Assembly: GCA_030847615.1 (NCBI GenBank) | Contig: JAUMIR010000001.1 | Coordinates: 88,461,501-88,525,500, forward strand | From: Gambelia wislizenii | Lineage: Eukaryota > Chordata > Lepidosauria > Squamata > Crotaphytidae | DNA: 64,000 nt | Direction of reading: 5' to 3' | In this document: one piece after another, positions 1 to 11,749 of the stretch | How the letters are laid out: each line of letters opens with the position of its first letter | How positions within the stretch are numbered: position 1 is the stretch's first letter | The notes under the pieces: model-generated | The model's input: the letters and a program-made list of their open reading frames with translations, nothing else | Databases searched by the model: none | Told to the model about the DNA's origin: nothing | Program-made: the position numbers and the translations under genes

Positions 1-180
1 ATCACTTGCCCCCTCCGCTGGTCGCCCCCCCCCATCACTCGCCCTGGCCCCCCTCCTCCAAACTCACCCCCCGCTGGCAAACTCACTTCCCACACTGCCA
101 AATTCACCCTGCGAACTCCCCCCGCCACCCCCTGCACACACATACACCACATCCACCCCCCTGCTACTCACACTCTCCAG
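1..180. repeat. C-rich low-complexity DNA
   Basis: Runs of C broken by short CA, CTGG and CAAACTCAC units. The composition matches the minisatellite from position 430, and this may be a degenerate extension of it. The long open frame here arises because C-rich DNA lacks stop codons, and the product would be mostly P, H and S. Confidence 0.6.
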
Positions 181-229
181 CCGCCACGTTTGGAAAGGAT
201 TTCAACTTCCACATGGTCCCGCCCCCAGT

Positions 230-294
230 GTGCTGATTGGCTGCCCAACAGAATTTTGATTGGTTGGTCAGTTCCCTAAGCAGCCAATCAGCAC
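230..294. repeat. Short inverted repeat carrying CCAAT motifs
   Basis: A 15-base arm at 230-244 (GTGCTGATTGGCTGC) is the exact reverse complement of 280-294, around a loop of about 35 bases. Each arm holds a CCAAT or ATTGG motif, and another ATTGG lies in the loop. It may be a MITE remnant or a promoter-like hairpin. No gene start is visible next to it. Confidence 0.5.
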
Positions 295-429
295 TCTGGA
301 AATGGCAACATACCTAAGAGCAATATATATATACTAGCTGGACCTGGCATACCATATGCCATTAAAAATCTCCCCCCAAAATGCCCAGGAGACCTCATGA
401 CAACCCTTTGAGGTAGGCTGGTGGGTTTA

Positions 430-1135
430 AGTTTGCCCCCCGCCGCTGGTTCTGCCCCCTTGCTGCCAGTTCTGCCCTCCACCACAATTTCTACCCCCTT
501 GCCATTTGTTCTATCCCCTGCTGCCATTTCTACCCCCGCCACTCGTTCTATCCCCTGCCACCATATCTGATCCCTGCCACCATTTCTGCCCCCCTGCCAC
601 TTGCTCTATCCCCCTGCTGCCATTTCTACCCCCTGCCACTTCTTGTACCCCCTGCTGCCATTTCTACCTCCTACCACTCATTATATCCCCCCTGCTGCCA
701 TTTCTACCCCCTGCCACTCGTTCTATCCCTGCCACTTGTTCTACCCCCTGCTGTCATTTCTACCCCCTGCCACTTCTTGTACCCCCTGCTGCCATTTCTA
801 CCTCCTACCACTCATTATATCCCCCCTGCTGCCATTTCTACCCCCTGCCACTCGTTCTACCCCCCTGTTATCATTTCTACCCCCCCCCACCACTCTTGTT
901 CAACCCCCTGCCACTCGTATCCCCCTGCTGCCATGTCTACCCCTGCCACTCTTTCTACTCCCCTGCCACTTGTTCTATCCCCCTGCTGCCATTTTTACCC
1001 CGCCACTCGTTCTACCCCTCTGCCGCCATGTCTACCGCTGTGCCACAATTTCTACCCCCCGCCGTCATTTCTACCCCCTGCCACCATTTCTGCCCCCTGC
1101 CACTCATTCTGTCCCCCCTGCTGTCATTTCTTATC
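430..1135. repeat. C-rich minisatellite (tandem repeat)
   Basis: Tandem array of degenerate units of about 19-20 bases, alternating CCCCCTGCTGCCATTTCTA-like and CCCCTGCCACTCGTTCTA-like forms, so the dimer is about 38-40 bases. A longer block starting near 633 recurs near 767, an offset of about 134 bases with very high identity, which is a higher-order duplication. Open frames in all three plus-strand phases encode P/L/C-rich repeats with no domain and reflect the repeat itself. Confidence 0.85.
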
Positions 1136-1563
1136 TCTGTTGTTATTTTGACTACTTTGTTAATTCATAGTCAAATAGTGATTGTACCTGAACTGTGACT
1201 TGATCTTCAGTTGACTTTCACCGACTGCTATAATTATACTATGTGGATTGAACATTGAAACTGTTTGCTTTTCATGCTTGTGGACTTTAATTACGGTAAA
1301 GAATAATAACACCAGACCCTACAAATATTGGCTTTTATGAACATTAATATCACAGACAAAAATTTGGCTATATTGTATATTAATAGTAAATTTAAAATAA
1401 TTATATGTAAAATTATCTCAATGTTACGTTAAATATGTGTGTATAGAACTTATGACAGTACAGCTGGATTATTCACATGGTGGATCAATTTCTTATAAGT
1501 ACAGTATATACATTGTTATTATTTGTTACATATTACAAATTACTTTTTTGAGCATTGACAATA
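1136..1563. other. No recognisable feature
   Basis: AT-rich sequence between the minisatellite and a Tigger-like MITE. I see no coding, RNA or repeat signature. Confidence 0.4.
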
Positions 1564-1793
1564 CAGTTATTCCTTCACATTCGCTGGGGTTTGGTTCCAG
1601 GACCCCCTGTGAATACCCAAATCCATGAATACTCAAGTCCCATTATATGCAGTGGCATAGCAAAATGGTGTCCCTTATATAAGATGGCAAAAGTAAGGTT
1701 TGCTTTTTGGATTATTATTTTTTTTAAGAATATTTTCAAGCCATGAACACTTAAATCATGAATGCCAAATCTGTGAATGTGGAGGGACAACTG
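1564..1793. mobile_element. Tigger/pogo-like MITE with TA duplication
   Basis: Terminal inverted repeats begin CAGTTATTCCTTCACATTCGC and end GTGAATGTGGAGGGACAACTG, flanked by TA at 1562-1563 and 1794-1795. The 230-bp length, TA target and interior (CCATGAATACTCAAGTCCCA type) are typical of non-autonomous Tc1/mariner-Tigger elements. It has no transposase frame. Related MITEs are at 22498 and 35197. Confidence 0.8.
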
Positions 1794-3435
1794 TATTACC
1801 GTATGTATAGAAGTGGTTTAAATACTTTGTATTGTTCTCCGCAAGTCAAGCTGTTGCATTTGTGAAACCCTCCTGTTGGTTGTTTAATCCTCCAGGACTT
1901 TCCAAAGTGGTCCTCCATGTCCTAGAGGATGTCATCGTTGTCATCATCGTCGTCATCATCATGCACCTGGTCATGTCCCTGTAGCCAGAAGTGGGCTTGC
2001 AGAGGGTTTTGATTGTTGCATGGTGGAGGTAGAGGATTCTGACTCCTGCAACGACCAAAGAATTTACACAGATGGAAGTTAAACTTAAATTTGTGTTATT
2101 CACTAAACAGCTATCAGACATTTTTTATATATATTTATACTAGGGGAAAAAAACTTTTGTACCACCCCTGTGCAAAATGTCAATTACTGTAATTACTAAA
2201 GCTAATCTTTATGTAAAAAATGAACTTGTGTCTCTTATTTCCACAAAACATTGGTATGCTGGAAGTATATAGGGTAGCTAGCAAGCCTCAGTGGGGAACT
2301 GAAGCAAGAGTGGAGCAGGGTGAGTAACTGCTTACCTGGAACTTTATTTGTCACATTTATATGTTGTTCTAGAGCAGTGCCCATTAGGTTTTGCCATTTT
2401 TCCTTCACAGCAATCCTGTAGGAAAGGTAAAACTGCAAAACAGTGAGTGGCCCAGGGTCACCTAGTGAGGTTCCTTTTGAACCCAAACATCCTGCAATCA
2501 TGTCTGACACTTTGTCACCCAGCTTTCTTCTGCAAAGCGTTATTATATAATAGGAATGCCATTCTTCACTTATTTTCTTCACGAAGGAAGCCATGAGTGA
2601 TTTTAGCAATTTTCTTTCCACTATGAGAAAGTCTTTGAAAACCATGACATTTTTGCAATTCAGAATTTCTTCTGTGCAAAATTCACATATTTTGTGCAGA
2701 GAACAATACTTTCGGCACAGCAAACAGCTCTTTATGCACAGAAAATAAAAAATTATGTGTAGAAATATTATTTTCTGCACAGAAAAACAACCACATGTGA
2801 ACTTTGCACAGAATAAATCCCAAAGTGAAGATTATTATCTGTCCAGGATATTCTTATCAGGTTTTCTCAACATTCAAAAAACATATTTTTCTACTATTTT
2901 TGAATATTTTCAAAAATTCTTTCCATCCCTGCCATATAATCTCAATTTGAGACACCTTTGCTAAATACTGCTTTTTTGTTAGCCTTTTCTGCCCTCTTGT
3001 GTCTGTTTCATAAAAACACAATAGTTTAATTATGAATAGATGAACCTTGTCACCCTTAAATGTGATCGCAAGACAAAGGTTAGGGAACCAATAGCACAGA
3101 ATTTTGCAGGTGCGTCCTTCCTTTCCATCCATGTTTGGAAGCATTGTGGAAAGGGAAATGGGAAGGAAGCAGCAATGGATGGGTGTGACGAGGAAATGGA
3201 GTGACACAGAAAGGATGAGTAAGAGCATGAGGAATCAAAAGTTGCACCTCTAGGGGAAATGTACCCCTTCTATGATTCAAGATTGGAGGCTGAAGTGAAA
3301 TGAAGAAAGCATTTTATTTCATGACATGCTGGTCCAGGTGTCAGCATTCAAATTGAGCAATCCTTGCCTGCACCTAAGAGCAAGTCCCACTGAACTCAGT
3401 GACACTTACTTCTCAGCAGACCTATATAACACTAC
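1794..3435. other. Unassigned AT-rich DNA with simple-repeat patches
   Basis: A degenerate GTCATCATC triplet tract lies at about 1927-1970. From about 2650 to 2825 the sequence is rich in short TTCTGTGCA / TGCACAGAA palindromic words, suggesting an old fold-back element. The frames seen here have no recognisable domain. Confidence 0.4.
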
Positions 3436-3747
3436 ACATCTCAGGCTTGGCCAAATTGATCACCAACAGTGGTCCGCCCTGGCCTCACATCGGGAGGCAT
3501 GGAGACGCACTATCCACAATACTGCAGCCTTATTTGAGAACTCACGACGAACAAGTCTTGAAGAGAAACGACAACGCAGAAAGAATCACAACCCAAAAAC
3601 ATCACCCAAGGAGACCTTCTGCTGTGCTTTTTGCAACCGGACTTGTTTATCTCGGATTGGCCTTTTTAGTCATCAGCGCGCTTGCAGAAAGCGCGGGATG
3701 AGTCCTTCCTGAATCTTCGTTTGCGAAGAAAAGCCAGAGAGAGAGAG
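3436..3747 (+). mobile_element. RTE-type LINE, 5'-truncated 3' fragment
   Basis: This carries the last ~90 codons of the same LINE that is intact at 58413-62396. It enters at the HLRLGQIDHQQW region, runs through the C-terminal cysteine/histidine motif (CAFCNRTC, then H and C) to the stop, and ends in the same short 3' UTR (GCGAAGAAAAGCCAGAGAGAGA). Only a few differences from the intact copy are visible, for example AGACGC versus GGACGC, so it is young. The 5' truncation is what incomplete target-primed reverse transcription leaves. Confidence 0.92.
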
Positions 3748-4114
3748 CAAGTGACTGGTCAGATCCAGGTTATTGAAGCAAACTCTATCCACTGAATCTT
3801 TCTAATAGAATACCTTGGTACGGTAGACTCCCACCCCATCCAGTAACCACTTAATAGGTCCTATGAAACCTTTCATAATTTAAAGGAAAATTAAACTTTA
3901 ATCAAATACTAAAGCAACATTTACTTTTGTGTGTGTGTTAACACACAGGAGGTAGTTAATGGGGTCAAAATGGATGCAAATGTCTCCATGGTAAAATGGC
4001 TAGTTTTGTCTACTGACAGATATGGTAGCTGCAAAGTATAACTCTGGGTCTGCATGTCCCCCTCCTACTGGGTTGTTTTTGCAGCCCTTGACTCTTCCAG
4101 AGTTTCTTATTTTT

Positions 4115-4335
4115 GATAAGTGCCTTCAAGTTGATTCCAATTTATGGCAACCTTATTCCAGGGTTTTCTTGGCAAGATTTCCTAAGAGAGATTTGCTGTA
4201 TCTTTCATTTAAGGCTGAGAGAATGTGACTTGCCCAAGGCAATTCAGTGAGTTTCCATGGCAGAGTGGGGATCTGAATCCTGGTCTCTCAGAATCCTAGT
4301 CCAACACTCAAACTGCTATGCCGTGCTGGCTCTAC
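4115..4335 (-). mobile_element. tRNA-derived SINE
   Basis: The reverse complement starts AGAGCCAGCACGGCATAGC (box A region), then ATTCAGATCCCC (box B-like), then the CTCTCAGCC core and a GTTGCCATAAATTGGAATC tail. It is the same family as the copies at 48159 and 52224. Divergence and small indels indicate an old copy. Confidence 0.8.
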
Positions 4336-5395
4336 TAGACTTCCTAGGCTGCCATTTTAATGGCCAGGAGAGGCAGTTCACTTTTTAAATAGATTGCAGA
4401 GTCCTCTTGTACAGTTCAACTTCAAAATTTACCATTTTTCCAATGCTAGAAGTAGACTTGTAGTTATTTTGGCCCACCCACCCCTACCCTATTCCATGTT
4501 TTGACAGTTTGTGCAGCTCCTGGAAGGCCCCAGGGCAGACAACTATCCTCTGGATGTACCCACCCCGCAATAGCAGAATGTAAATCAGGATCTTTGACCA
4601 GATTGTGCACTTTGGGTTAAAGTCATGGGCACGGAAGTGATAATACATAAATGTTTCCTCTAGATATGAATCCCTTCCTCAAATTTATGTCTATTCTAAA
4701 ATAAATCCTTTTCAAAGTTTGTATTTTCTACTTACACACATTTTCTGTGTTGAGCAAGTATTCCATTGTCAAGTCCCAACATATGGCAGATTTTAAACTA
4801 AATGTACTTAGGCACACCCCTCTTTGAGATTTTTTTTTGGGGGGGGTCTTTTACAATTTAATATCTCTTAAAATAAATGCACGTGCAGGTGATTCACCTC
4901 AAAATATTGTTAAACAATGTAATAATACTATCTCTAACATATTTTATTTCTATTACTGACTGTTAACACCAAGCATCACATACACAGAAAATAAACTTGT
5001 AAGCTTCTTGGTTAGGTGTGGGAATCGATAGTCTATGGGACATAAATATTATGAGAGTCATATACCTCTTTTTGGATATGCTACAGATAGAAACTTAGCT
5101 ATATGCATACATCAGTTAATATAGTAGATGTTTTCCTGGACTTTACTTCTTTAACAGAAACTTTGATACCAGAGGTAGAAATAACATGGAAAGAATAGGG
5201 ATGGGTTTCTCTACCATAAAAAAGCAGAGCAGTTCAACATACTTCATCAAAGTTTTTATTCAAAACTAACATGCACATGTGAAATGAAACAACTAGGTCA
5301 GGCCTTGCATACATTTTGAATCTTCTAGAGACCACTTGAAAGCTTCTTCCAAAATGCATCCTGGGATGATTACTGGTATTTTTCTTTCAACAGAC
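4336..5395. other. No recognisable feature
   Basis: AT-rich DNA with a short T/G homopolymer patch near 4831-4846. I see no coding or repeat signature. Confidence 0.4.
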
Positions 5396-5815
5396 TCTTC
5401 TCCTCCTCCTCCTTCTTCTTCGTATTATTGTTATTGTTATCATCATCATCACCACCACCATCTTCATCTACTTATTTGTTTCTTGCCTTTCTCCCAATAT
5501 AGGGACTCAAGGCAGCTAACAGTGAGTTGAAAACAGTCCAAGTTAAAAACAATACAAATTATTAAAAGAATAAATATCAAGTTTAAAAACAAATTAAACA
5601 CATTTACACAGTCAAAATCACAAACATTAAAATATTGAAATATATAACACTTTAAAATACAAATCACACAACATTCAAAAGTCTAGCCTGCTGACACAGA
5701 AATGTTTTTACCTGTTTATGGGAAGAGAGGAGAGATGGGCCATCCTGGCCTCCCTGGGGAGGAAGTTCCACAGTCTGGGACCAGCCACTGAGAAGGCCCT
5801 CTCCCTTGGAAAATT
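5396..5815. repeat. Dispersed repeat C (unclassified) with triplet tract
   Basis: A CTCCTCCTCCTTCTT/ATTATTGTT/ATCATCATC tract at 5398-5465 leads into TTTCTCCCAATATAGGGACTCAAGGCAGC, an A-rich stretch with many AAAA/TTAAA words, and the ending GTTCCACAGTCTGGGACC...GAAGGCCCTCTCCC. The same plan (GGGACCCAAGGCAGC..., A-rich middle, AAGGCCCTCT end) recurs around the copia insertion site and near 42650-43035, with partial matches near 41745 and 53268. It is a common interspersed family whose class I cannot place. Confidence 0.6.
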
Positions 5816-7832
5816 AATAAATTTTAAGGCCAGGCATTTCATCTCGGAACATCACAAGCCTCTCTGATTTGTTCCAGTTTGGTACTGAGCCACTTCTCCT
5901 TCAAACCTTTTGGGCAAAGGGAAAAATTTCTGGATCTATAGACCTAAGACATCTAACACCACATGGCATCCACTGAAGATGCTGAAAATAGAATGTTTTC
6001 CTCTACCTTGAATGCAGCTCAGTTTCATCTTTACAGCCAAAGAAAGCGGAAACCAAAATGTTTTGCTTATTTTATATTTGTTAGTTCTGTCTGTTGTTTC
6101 AATACATATATTTATTGAATGTATGGAATTATTTATTCTATATTGCTTAAATACATTTATTAAATCTATTAAAATTCCCACCACTCATTAACAAATAAAA
6201 TTGCTCACTCATATTTGAGTAGGGCGTTATTTTTCATTTTGTGATTCCCCTCACCACAAATTAGGTTTACAGAGCTCATGTTATTGGGATTCTGAAAAAA
6301 AAAAAAAGGGTTTCCAGCAAGGCAGCAATGCTAATATTGATGTGGCCTCCCTCCCTATATGAGGTCCCCTTCATTTATGAGGCCTGGGGCAGTTGCCTAT
6401 GCATCTCCCCCTGCCTTTAAAAGTCCCTGTTGTTTAGGTCTAGGATCGAACTAGGAAGTGAGAAGGAAATATTACTCAAATGCACAGATGGAACTGAGAG
6501 AAGACAGGCAAAGGGAAGAACATAGAATTTAAAGTCTCCACATCGTAAATGTATTCACTCAGTATAGTTTTTAAAAATATATACAGTATTCTTTTTTAAA
6601 CTTCTAGCATTGACAACACAGATCTATCCCTGCCAGCTATCCCAAACAGCAAAATAATTATAACAATATAGCCGTGTAAGTACATTATTATATCACCTAC
6701 AAAGAATCTAAAATTATGTGTATGTCTGTGTAGGGTGGGGGGAGTTCTGTCTCTATCATTAGTGTCTGCCATGCCAGAAATCCATTTGATGTTGGAGGTC
6801 TATCTTCAACATTCAGTTCTTGAAAATACGTTAAAATATAGTGCATGTGCACGTGTGCGCAACACACACATGGGGAGGGAGGGAGGAAGGAAGCAGAGAA
6901 ATATACACCAGTAAGCTGTTTGATCTACTCCTCCTACTGAAACCCTGCCCATTCCCTTTCAGCCAGGAAGGGTCAGACGGAAACAGGATGGCAGCAAAAG
7001 CAAGGAACTCTTAAGTGCACCCGCCTGTCCCTGATAATACACTCAGACTGAGAGGGAAAAAGGAGCACAATGGGGAGGAGAACGAGGAGAATGCACAATC
7101 AGCAGGCAAGACAGTAGACAGGATCTGCTTCCAGGACAGCTCATTTTTAAAATGGCGGATGTGGGGAGTGGGGGGGAGGTGGTAATCCAAGTCTATGGGC
7201 TGAGAATTTAGGGAAAAAACCAACTAACTGAACAATGTGTTCAGAGCCATAAAAAAAACAACCCAACCTTCACCCTTTTTGGAAGGAAAATCATGACCAA
7301 CATTTGCAGTAGGTGCCACCATTCCCCCAATGTCCCACATGACTTTACCCACAGCCACACAAAACGCCTGGGAGGTTTTTCACACCGTGTGCTATTCCTG
7401 AAGCTTGTGGAAGACTCTCCCTGGCACTCTGCCCCCCACTCCCTGCCCTGCACCATTGCTGCCAAGATTCATACAACAAGAAGACTCAGGAGGAAAGTGG
7501 TTGATGCTTTTCTCATTGCCTTCTTCAAATTGCAGGATGGGCCCAAGTATGTACACCCACTGGTTCTTTTCCCAGTCCCTCCTGACCAGACACATACAAA
7601 CACCTTCATGCTAAGGTAGTGGACCCTAGTGCCTACAAGAAAAATCATTATTTTCACGTTTCTTTGTATTCTGCTTCAGAAGCAGAGATGTAGATCCTGA
7701 CTTGATTAATCCTTGTGAAGTAAACAAGAAAACTGTATTGAGTTAGGAAGTAGCTGTCCTATCCACAAGCTGTAAGTAGCATTGGACAGGTTATTTGTGT
7801 CTTCATCAATCAGCCTGTCCTGATATATGTGT
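5816..7832. other. No recognisable gene; minor simple repeats
   Basis: Mostly unassigned sequence. It holds an A11-12 run near 6295 and a GGGAGGGAGGGAGGAAGGAAG patch near 6870. No frame shows a recognisable domain. Confidence 0.4.
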
Positions 7833-8230
7833 GTGTGTTGGGGTCTTCAAGTCACCTGTTGACTTATGGCAACCCCCATAGGTTTTTCTTAGGCAAGGAA
7901 TACTTAGGCTGCATCTGCACTACAGAATTAATCCAGTTTGGTGCCACTTTAACTGCCATGGTTCAATGCTATGAATTCCTGGAATTTGTTGTGGCAACAG
8001 AGCTCTTTGACAGAGAAGGCTAAATATCTCACAAAACTACAGATCCCAGAATTCTATAGCATTGAGCCATGGCAGTTAAAGCGGTGCCAAACTGCATTAT
8101 TTCTGCAGTGCAGACGCAGCCTTAGAGGTAGATTTGGCAGTTCCTTCTTCTGAAATATAGCCCACAACACTTGGTATTCATTGGTGGTCTCCTGTCCAAG
8201 GATGCTGTGCATCCTCTTAAACCAATTGTA
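7833..8230 (-). repeat. Old interspersed repeat split by a MITE
   Basis: GGGTCTTCAAGTCACCTGTTG...AGGCAAGGAATACTTA (to 7906) and TTAGAGGTAGATTTGGCAG...TTCATTGGTGGTCTCCTGTCC (from 8122) are halves of one reptilian interspersed repeat. Removing the MITE at 7907-8121 and one TTA rejoins them. Its tail resembles the 3' end of the tRNA-SINE/LINE group elsewhere in the window. Confidence 0.6.
7907..8121. mobile_element. Fold-back MITE, Harbinger-like, TTA duplication
   Basis: Termini GGCTGCATCTGCACTACAG and CTGCAGTGCAGACGCAGCC are inverted repeats, and the inversion extends through most of the element (GCCATGGTTCAATGCTATG / CATTGAGCCATGGC). It is flanked by TTA at 7904-7906 and 8122-8124. The 3-bp TWA target and GG start fit PIF/Harbinger-type MITEs. 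Related copies lie at 8872, 12632 and 31545. Confidence 0.8.
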
Positions 8231-8871
8231 ATAAAACAATTTTCTCACAAGAGGGAGCCATTGTCAAAAGTCTATTGGCTGGCAGCAAGGATATGGTGCA
8301 AAATTAGATTCCATAAAGAACACAAGCTCCTTGTGAAACAGTGTGAGATTAATAGAAATAACTCAGTCTTGTGAGAATCTTTTTTGCTATTAGCATTTTA
8401 GCCAACAGAGAATGGCAATGTTAGAGGGCAGAAGATGGGGGAGGAATGGATGGATGAATGAACCCTGAAAGAGATCTCTTGTTCATTAAGAGAAACCCTG
8501 ATGTAAAATAGCTCTAGGCTGGTGCTTGGCTTTTGTTTGGTCTTGGCCAGTTTCCAAATTGTGGTGGTGACAGTCATGTGGACCTATATTTCCCACCATT
8601 TTTTTATTTGTTTGTGGCTATGGCTAAGCTGGTCTATGAAGCATGATGGCTTTCCAAATCTTGATGAAGAAATGGTGGCAGAGAACTAACAGTTACTAGG
8701 CGGGGATCTGAACAACCCCTGATTGAAGTCTGGCCTCTGCCTCAAGCCTACATCAATCATCTCAGCTCCAATTTAGCATCACAGATAAAGGGATAATATT
8801 TGTAAATGTTATTTATTTGAAAGATTTATCACTTGATTTTTTTCCCCACAAGGGCCCCTCAAAGCAACTAA
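8231..8871. other. No recognisable feature
   Basis: Unassigned sequence between two fold-back MITEs. Confidence 0.4.
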
Positions 8872-9068
8872 GGGCTTGTTTGCACTGCAGAAATACTTTA
8901 TCTACCATAGTTTTCTCCTACAGTATTTGTAGTTTGGTGAGCACCAGAGTTCTCTGATAGAAAAGGCTAAATATCTCACAAAACTACAAATACCAGGATT
9001 CCATAGGATAGAACTATGCTTGAGAAAGGGATGTCAAACTACTGTATTTTGCAGTGTAGACAGGCCCC
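8872..9068. mobile_element. Fold-back MITE, TAA duplication
   Basis: Termini GGGCTTGTTTGCACTGCAG and TTGCAGTGTAGACAGGCCCC, with an inverted interior (CTGATAGAAAAGGCTAAATA is shared with the 7907 copy). It is flanked by TAA at 8869-8871 and 9069-9071. Same family as 7907-8121, about 197 bp. Confidence 0.75.
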
Positions 9069-9329
9069 TAAAATAGAAAATAAAAGAGTTGTGTTTTTCT
9101 CTGATTAAAAAAGGAATACCTGAGGCCAGCCCTGCCAGGAAGAAACTGAGTCGCACAGCTCATGTGAGGGTTCAAGAAAGAACAGGAAAACATTAATTAT
9201 TTAATATATTCTTGTATTTTTACTTTTGGGAGGGTGAAGCAGACAAGTACTTTGGGATTTTTCTGCTTCAGGTGCCAAAATAACTTGATTAGGCTTAAGT
9301 ACCCCACACCCTGACTTGGGAGGAAGGAA

Positions 9330-9928
9330 ATGCGATTTTGGGCTGCATCAATAGAAGTATAGTGTCCAGATCAAGGGAAGTAATAGTGCTGCTCTATTCT
9401 GCCTTGGTCAGACCTCACCTAGAATACTGTGTCCAGTTCTGGGCACCACAATTCAAAAAGGATATTGACAAATTGGAGCATGTCCAGAGAAGGGCAACTA
9501 AAATGGTGAAAGGTCTGGAAACGATGCCTTATGAGGAGAGACTTAGGGAGCTGGGTATGTTTAGCCTGGAAAAAAGATGGTTAAGGGGCGATATGATAGC
9601 CCTGTTTAAGTACTTGAAGGGGTGTCACGCTGAGGATGGAGCAGGCTTGTTTTCTGCTGCTCCAGAGACTGGAACACAGAGCAATGGATGCAAGCTCTGG
9701 GAACAGAGATTCTGCCTCAACATTAGGAGGAACATTTTGACAGTAAGAGCTGTTTGGCAGTGGAACACACTCCCTCGGAGCATGGTGGGGTCTCCTTCCT
9801 TGGAGGTCTTTAAACAGAGGCTGGATGGCCATCTGTCAGGGATGCTTTGATCAAGATTTCCTGCGTGGCAGGGGGTTGGACTGGATGGCCCTCGTGGTCT
9901 CTTGCAACTCTACAGTTCTATGATTCTA
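9330..9928 (+). mobile_element. CR1 LINE, 5'-truncated 3' end
   Basis: The frame from 9338 encodes the C-terminal end of CR1 ORF2, with [33 protein letters not shown] and LRELGMFSLEKR, which are conserved in CR1 of birds and reptiles. The frame stays open to its stop near 9850. It is followed by the CR1 3' UTR (GGTTGGACTGGATGGCC) and a short CTATGATTCT tail. The endonuclease and RT catalytic core are absent because of 5' truncation. Confidence 0.92.
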
Positions 9929-10014
9929 AGCTATTGATTGCTTCATCAATGGCAGCAAAATGTCTTGGGCTGCTCCTGAGCCTATAACAATTAAATCCCT
10001 GGTTAGAACAGGTG

Positions 10015-10175
10015 GGGGCTGGTGGCTCCCATCTCAGTAGGAACAGTGGAGCTGCTCTGAGAATTAGTCTAAACTTTAAAGGAGCTATCCAAGATGATGA
10101 ACCTATTTTGTGGATAGAATTGAGCTCCTTGGATGTTTCTTTTAAAGTCTAGATTAAAACCAGGGCATATTGATC
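10015..10175 (+). repeat. Unclassified dispersed repeat, copy 1
   Basis: GGTGGCTCCCAT...GAGAATTAGTCTAAACTTTAAAGGAGC...TAGATTAAAACCAGG aligns by eye with 12120-12275, in the same orientation about 2.1 kb away. I recognise no coding potential or class. Confidence 0.5.
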
Positions 10176-11392
10176 ACCCCACTACTAGTGAGTTATAGCA
10201 GGCTATTGGTTCATTTTATTTCCCCCAAAGACATTTTTACAGAGCCAGGTCATCTTCAAACACCAGAAGAAATACAGTACAGTGAGATAGAACCATACTG
10301 GAAGGGATAGAACCATATGGGAAGGAAGCCATTCCAGGGCATCTGTATTCCAATCCAAACACCAGATATGGGGAATTTTTGGCTCTCCAGATGCTTGATT
10401 TACAAGTCCCACAACTGGCTGCAAAAACACCCATTTTCCCCTTGCCACCTCTAAACCAGAAGTACAAACTTTCTCCCCTCCCATGTTGGATTTCAACACC
10501 CACAAGCCCTGCCCAATGCACATTTTGGATCATGTTCATAGCCCAAAACATTTAGAGTACCAAAAGTTCCTCATCCCTGCTCTGCTGCCTATTGCAGGTG
10601 TTCCTGAGCTAGTGTCATCTAGATGTTTTAGTGTGCAGTTCCCATCAGCCCCAGGCATCTTGGCCAATGGTCAGAAATTACAGAAGCTGTAGTTCAAAAC
10701 ATCTGGGGGGGGCACCAGGAGGGGGAAGAGTGGCCTATTGAGTTTGGCTAGTCCTGCAGAAGAGAAGGATGTTCCTTTCCTCTATCTTTCTTCAGAGATT
10801 ACTCTTCTCCTCTTCCAGCACTACTTGGGGAACTTAGATGGTCTTGAAAAGGCTTTTGTATATGTGTGGGGGAAATTGCAGATTTGGGGAGAATATATGA
10901 GAAGGATATTTCAAACTGCTTTCTGTGTGTGTCGACTCCTTGTACTACAAACCCTAGATTAAGGCAAAATATCAGCACCTGTGAGAAGAGTTTGGTGAAG
11001 TGCGTGATTGGTTTCCCATTTTGGGTCCTTGTCTTTTATGAACAGTGGATGTTCTGCAAGCATAGAACTGGAGAAAAGCAAAGCCATTTGACTGAGGGAA
11101 AATATAAATAGTAAAAAATCAATGATAACATTGTTCAGTGAGGAAAATGTAAAGATACTAGGCTCATTTGACAGAAGTAGCTGATACTGTTTCATGGGTG
11201 TGCAAATACAATCTATTGAGAATGGCCAGTGCTTAATATTGGCTAAAATCACATTGCCTATCTAACAGACGACTTGGGTGGGTGGGTGGAATAAGAGGCA
11301 TTAGAGCAAGCTACTTGTTTGCTTAGTGCATTTGCCTCTGTAAGGTATCACTTTCAGTTGAATCTCTTCTCTACCAAGATAATTGTCTACAA
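10176..11392. other. Unassigned DNA with old MITE-like patches
   Basis: Around 10380-10550 and 10590-10720 there are phrases such as GTTCCCATCAGCCCCAGGCATCTTGGCCAATGG and TAGTTCAAAACATCTGG, typical of old hAT-like MITEs, but without clear termini. No gene is seen. Confidence 0.4.
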
Positions 11393-11749
11393 CAGGGTTG
11401 GACAACTGAGTCAGGGGCCAATTCCCCCCCTTGGGCTGCATCCACCCCATACAGCAAGCCCAAACACCTCCATTTTTTCCTGCAGTCCTTCTCAAAATGA
11501 TGACAGAAAGTGACCAATTTGAGAGAGTTTGCTTAGGAAAATGTAGGAATTTTTGGTATTACAAGGTTCTTGGGTGCCTGTTGGGGTGGGGTGTATTTTT
11601 GTGTGTTTTCATGTGTATGAAGGGCTTTCTGTACAGTTTTGGGGCCAAAATGGTCAGAAAATTGGGGGTGGGGTTGGAGGGCTCAGAGGTCAGAAAATTG
11701 GGATCCAGGGGCTGCATGTGGCCTTCAGGCTGCACTTTGCCTATGTCTG
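11393..11749. mobile_element. hAT-like non-autonomous element (old)
   Basis: It begins CAGGGTTGGACAACTGAGTC and ends GCACTTTGCCTATGTCTG. The CAGGG...TGGNCAA start and its approximate inverse at the end are the usual hAT-MITE pattern. The flanks GTCTACAA / GTTTAATG match only partly, so the 8-bp duplication has decayed. Confidence 0.55.

Noticed and set aside
430..1135. CRISPR array
   Set aside because: Units are adjacent and variable with no constant-length unique spacers, and the window is eukaryotic.
506..1198. Long proline/leucine/cysteine-rich open frames in three plus-strand phases
   Set aside because: They coincide with a C-rich minisatellite that lacks stop codons in every phase. No domain, and the repeats drive the length.
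7293..7619. 108-residue plus-strand frame
   Set aside because: No recognisable domain, overlapping frames on both strands, and no splice or promoter context.
9581..9832. Minus-strand frame antisense to CR1 (also 19896-20147 on the plus strand)
   Set aside because: It mirrors CR1 ORF2 on the other strand. The same shadow appears at each CR1 copy.
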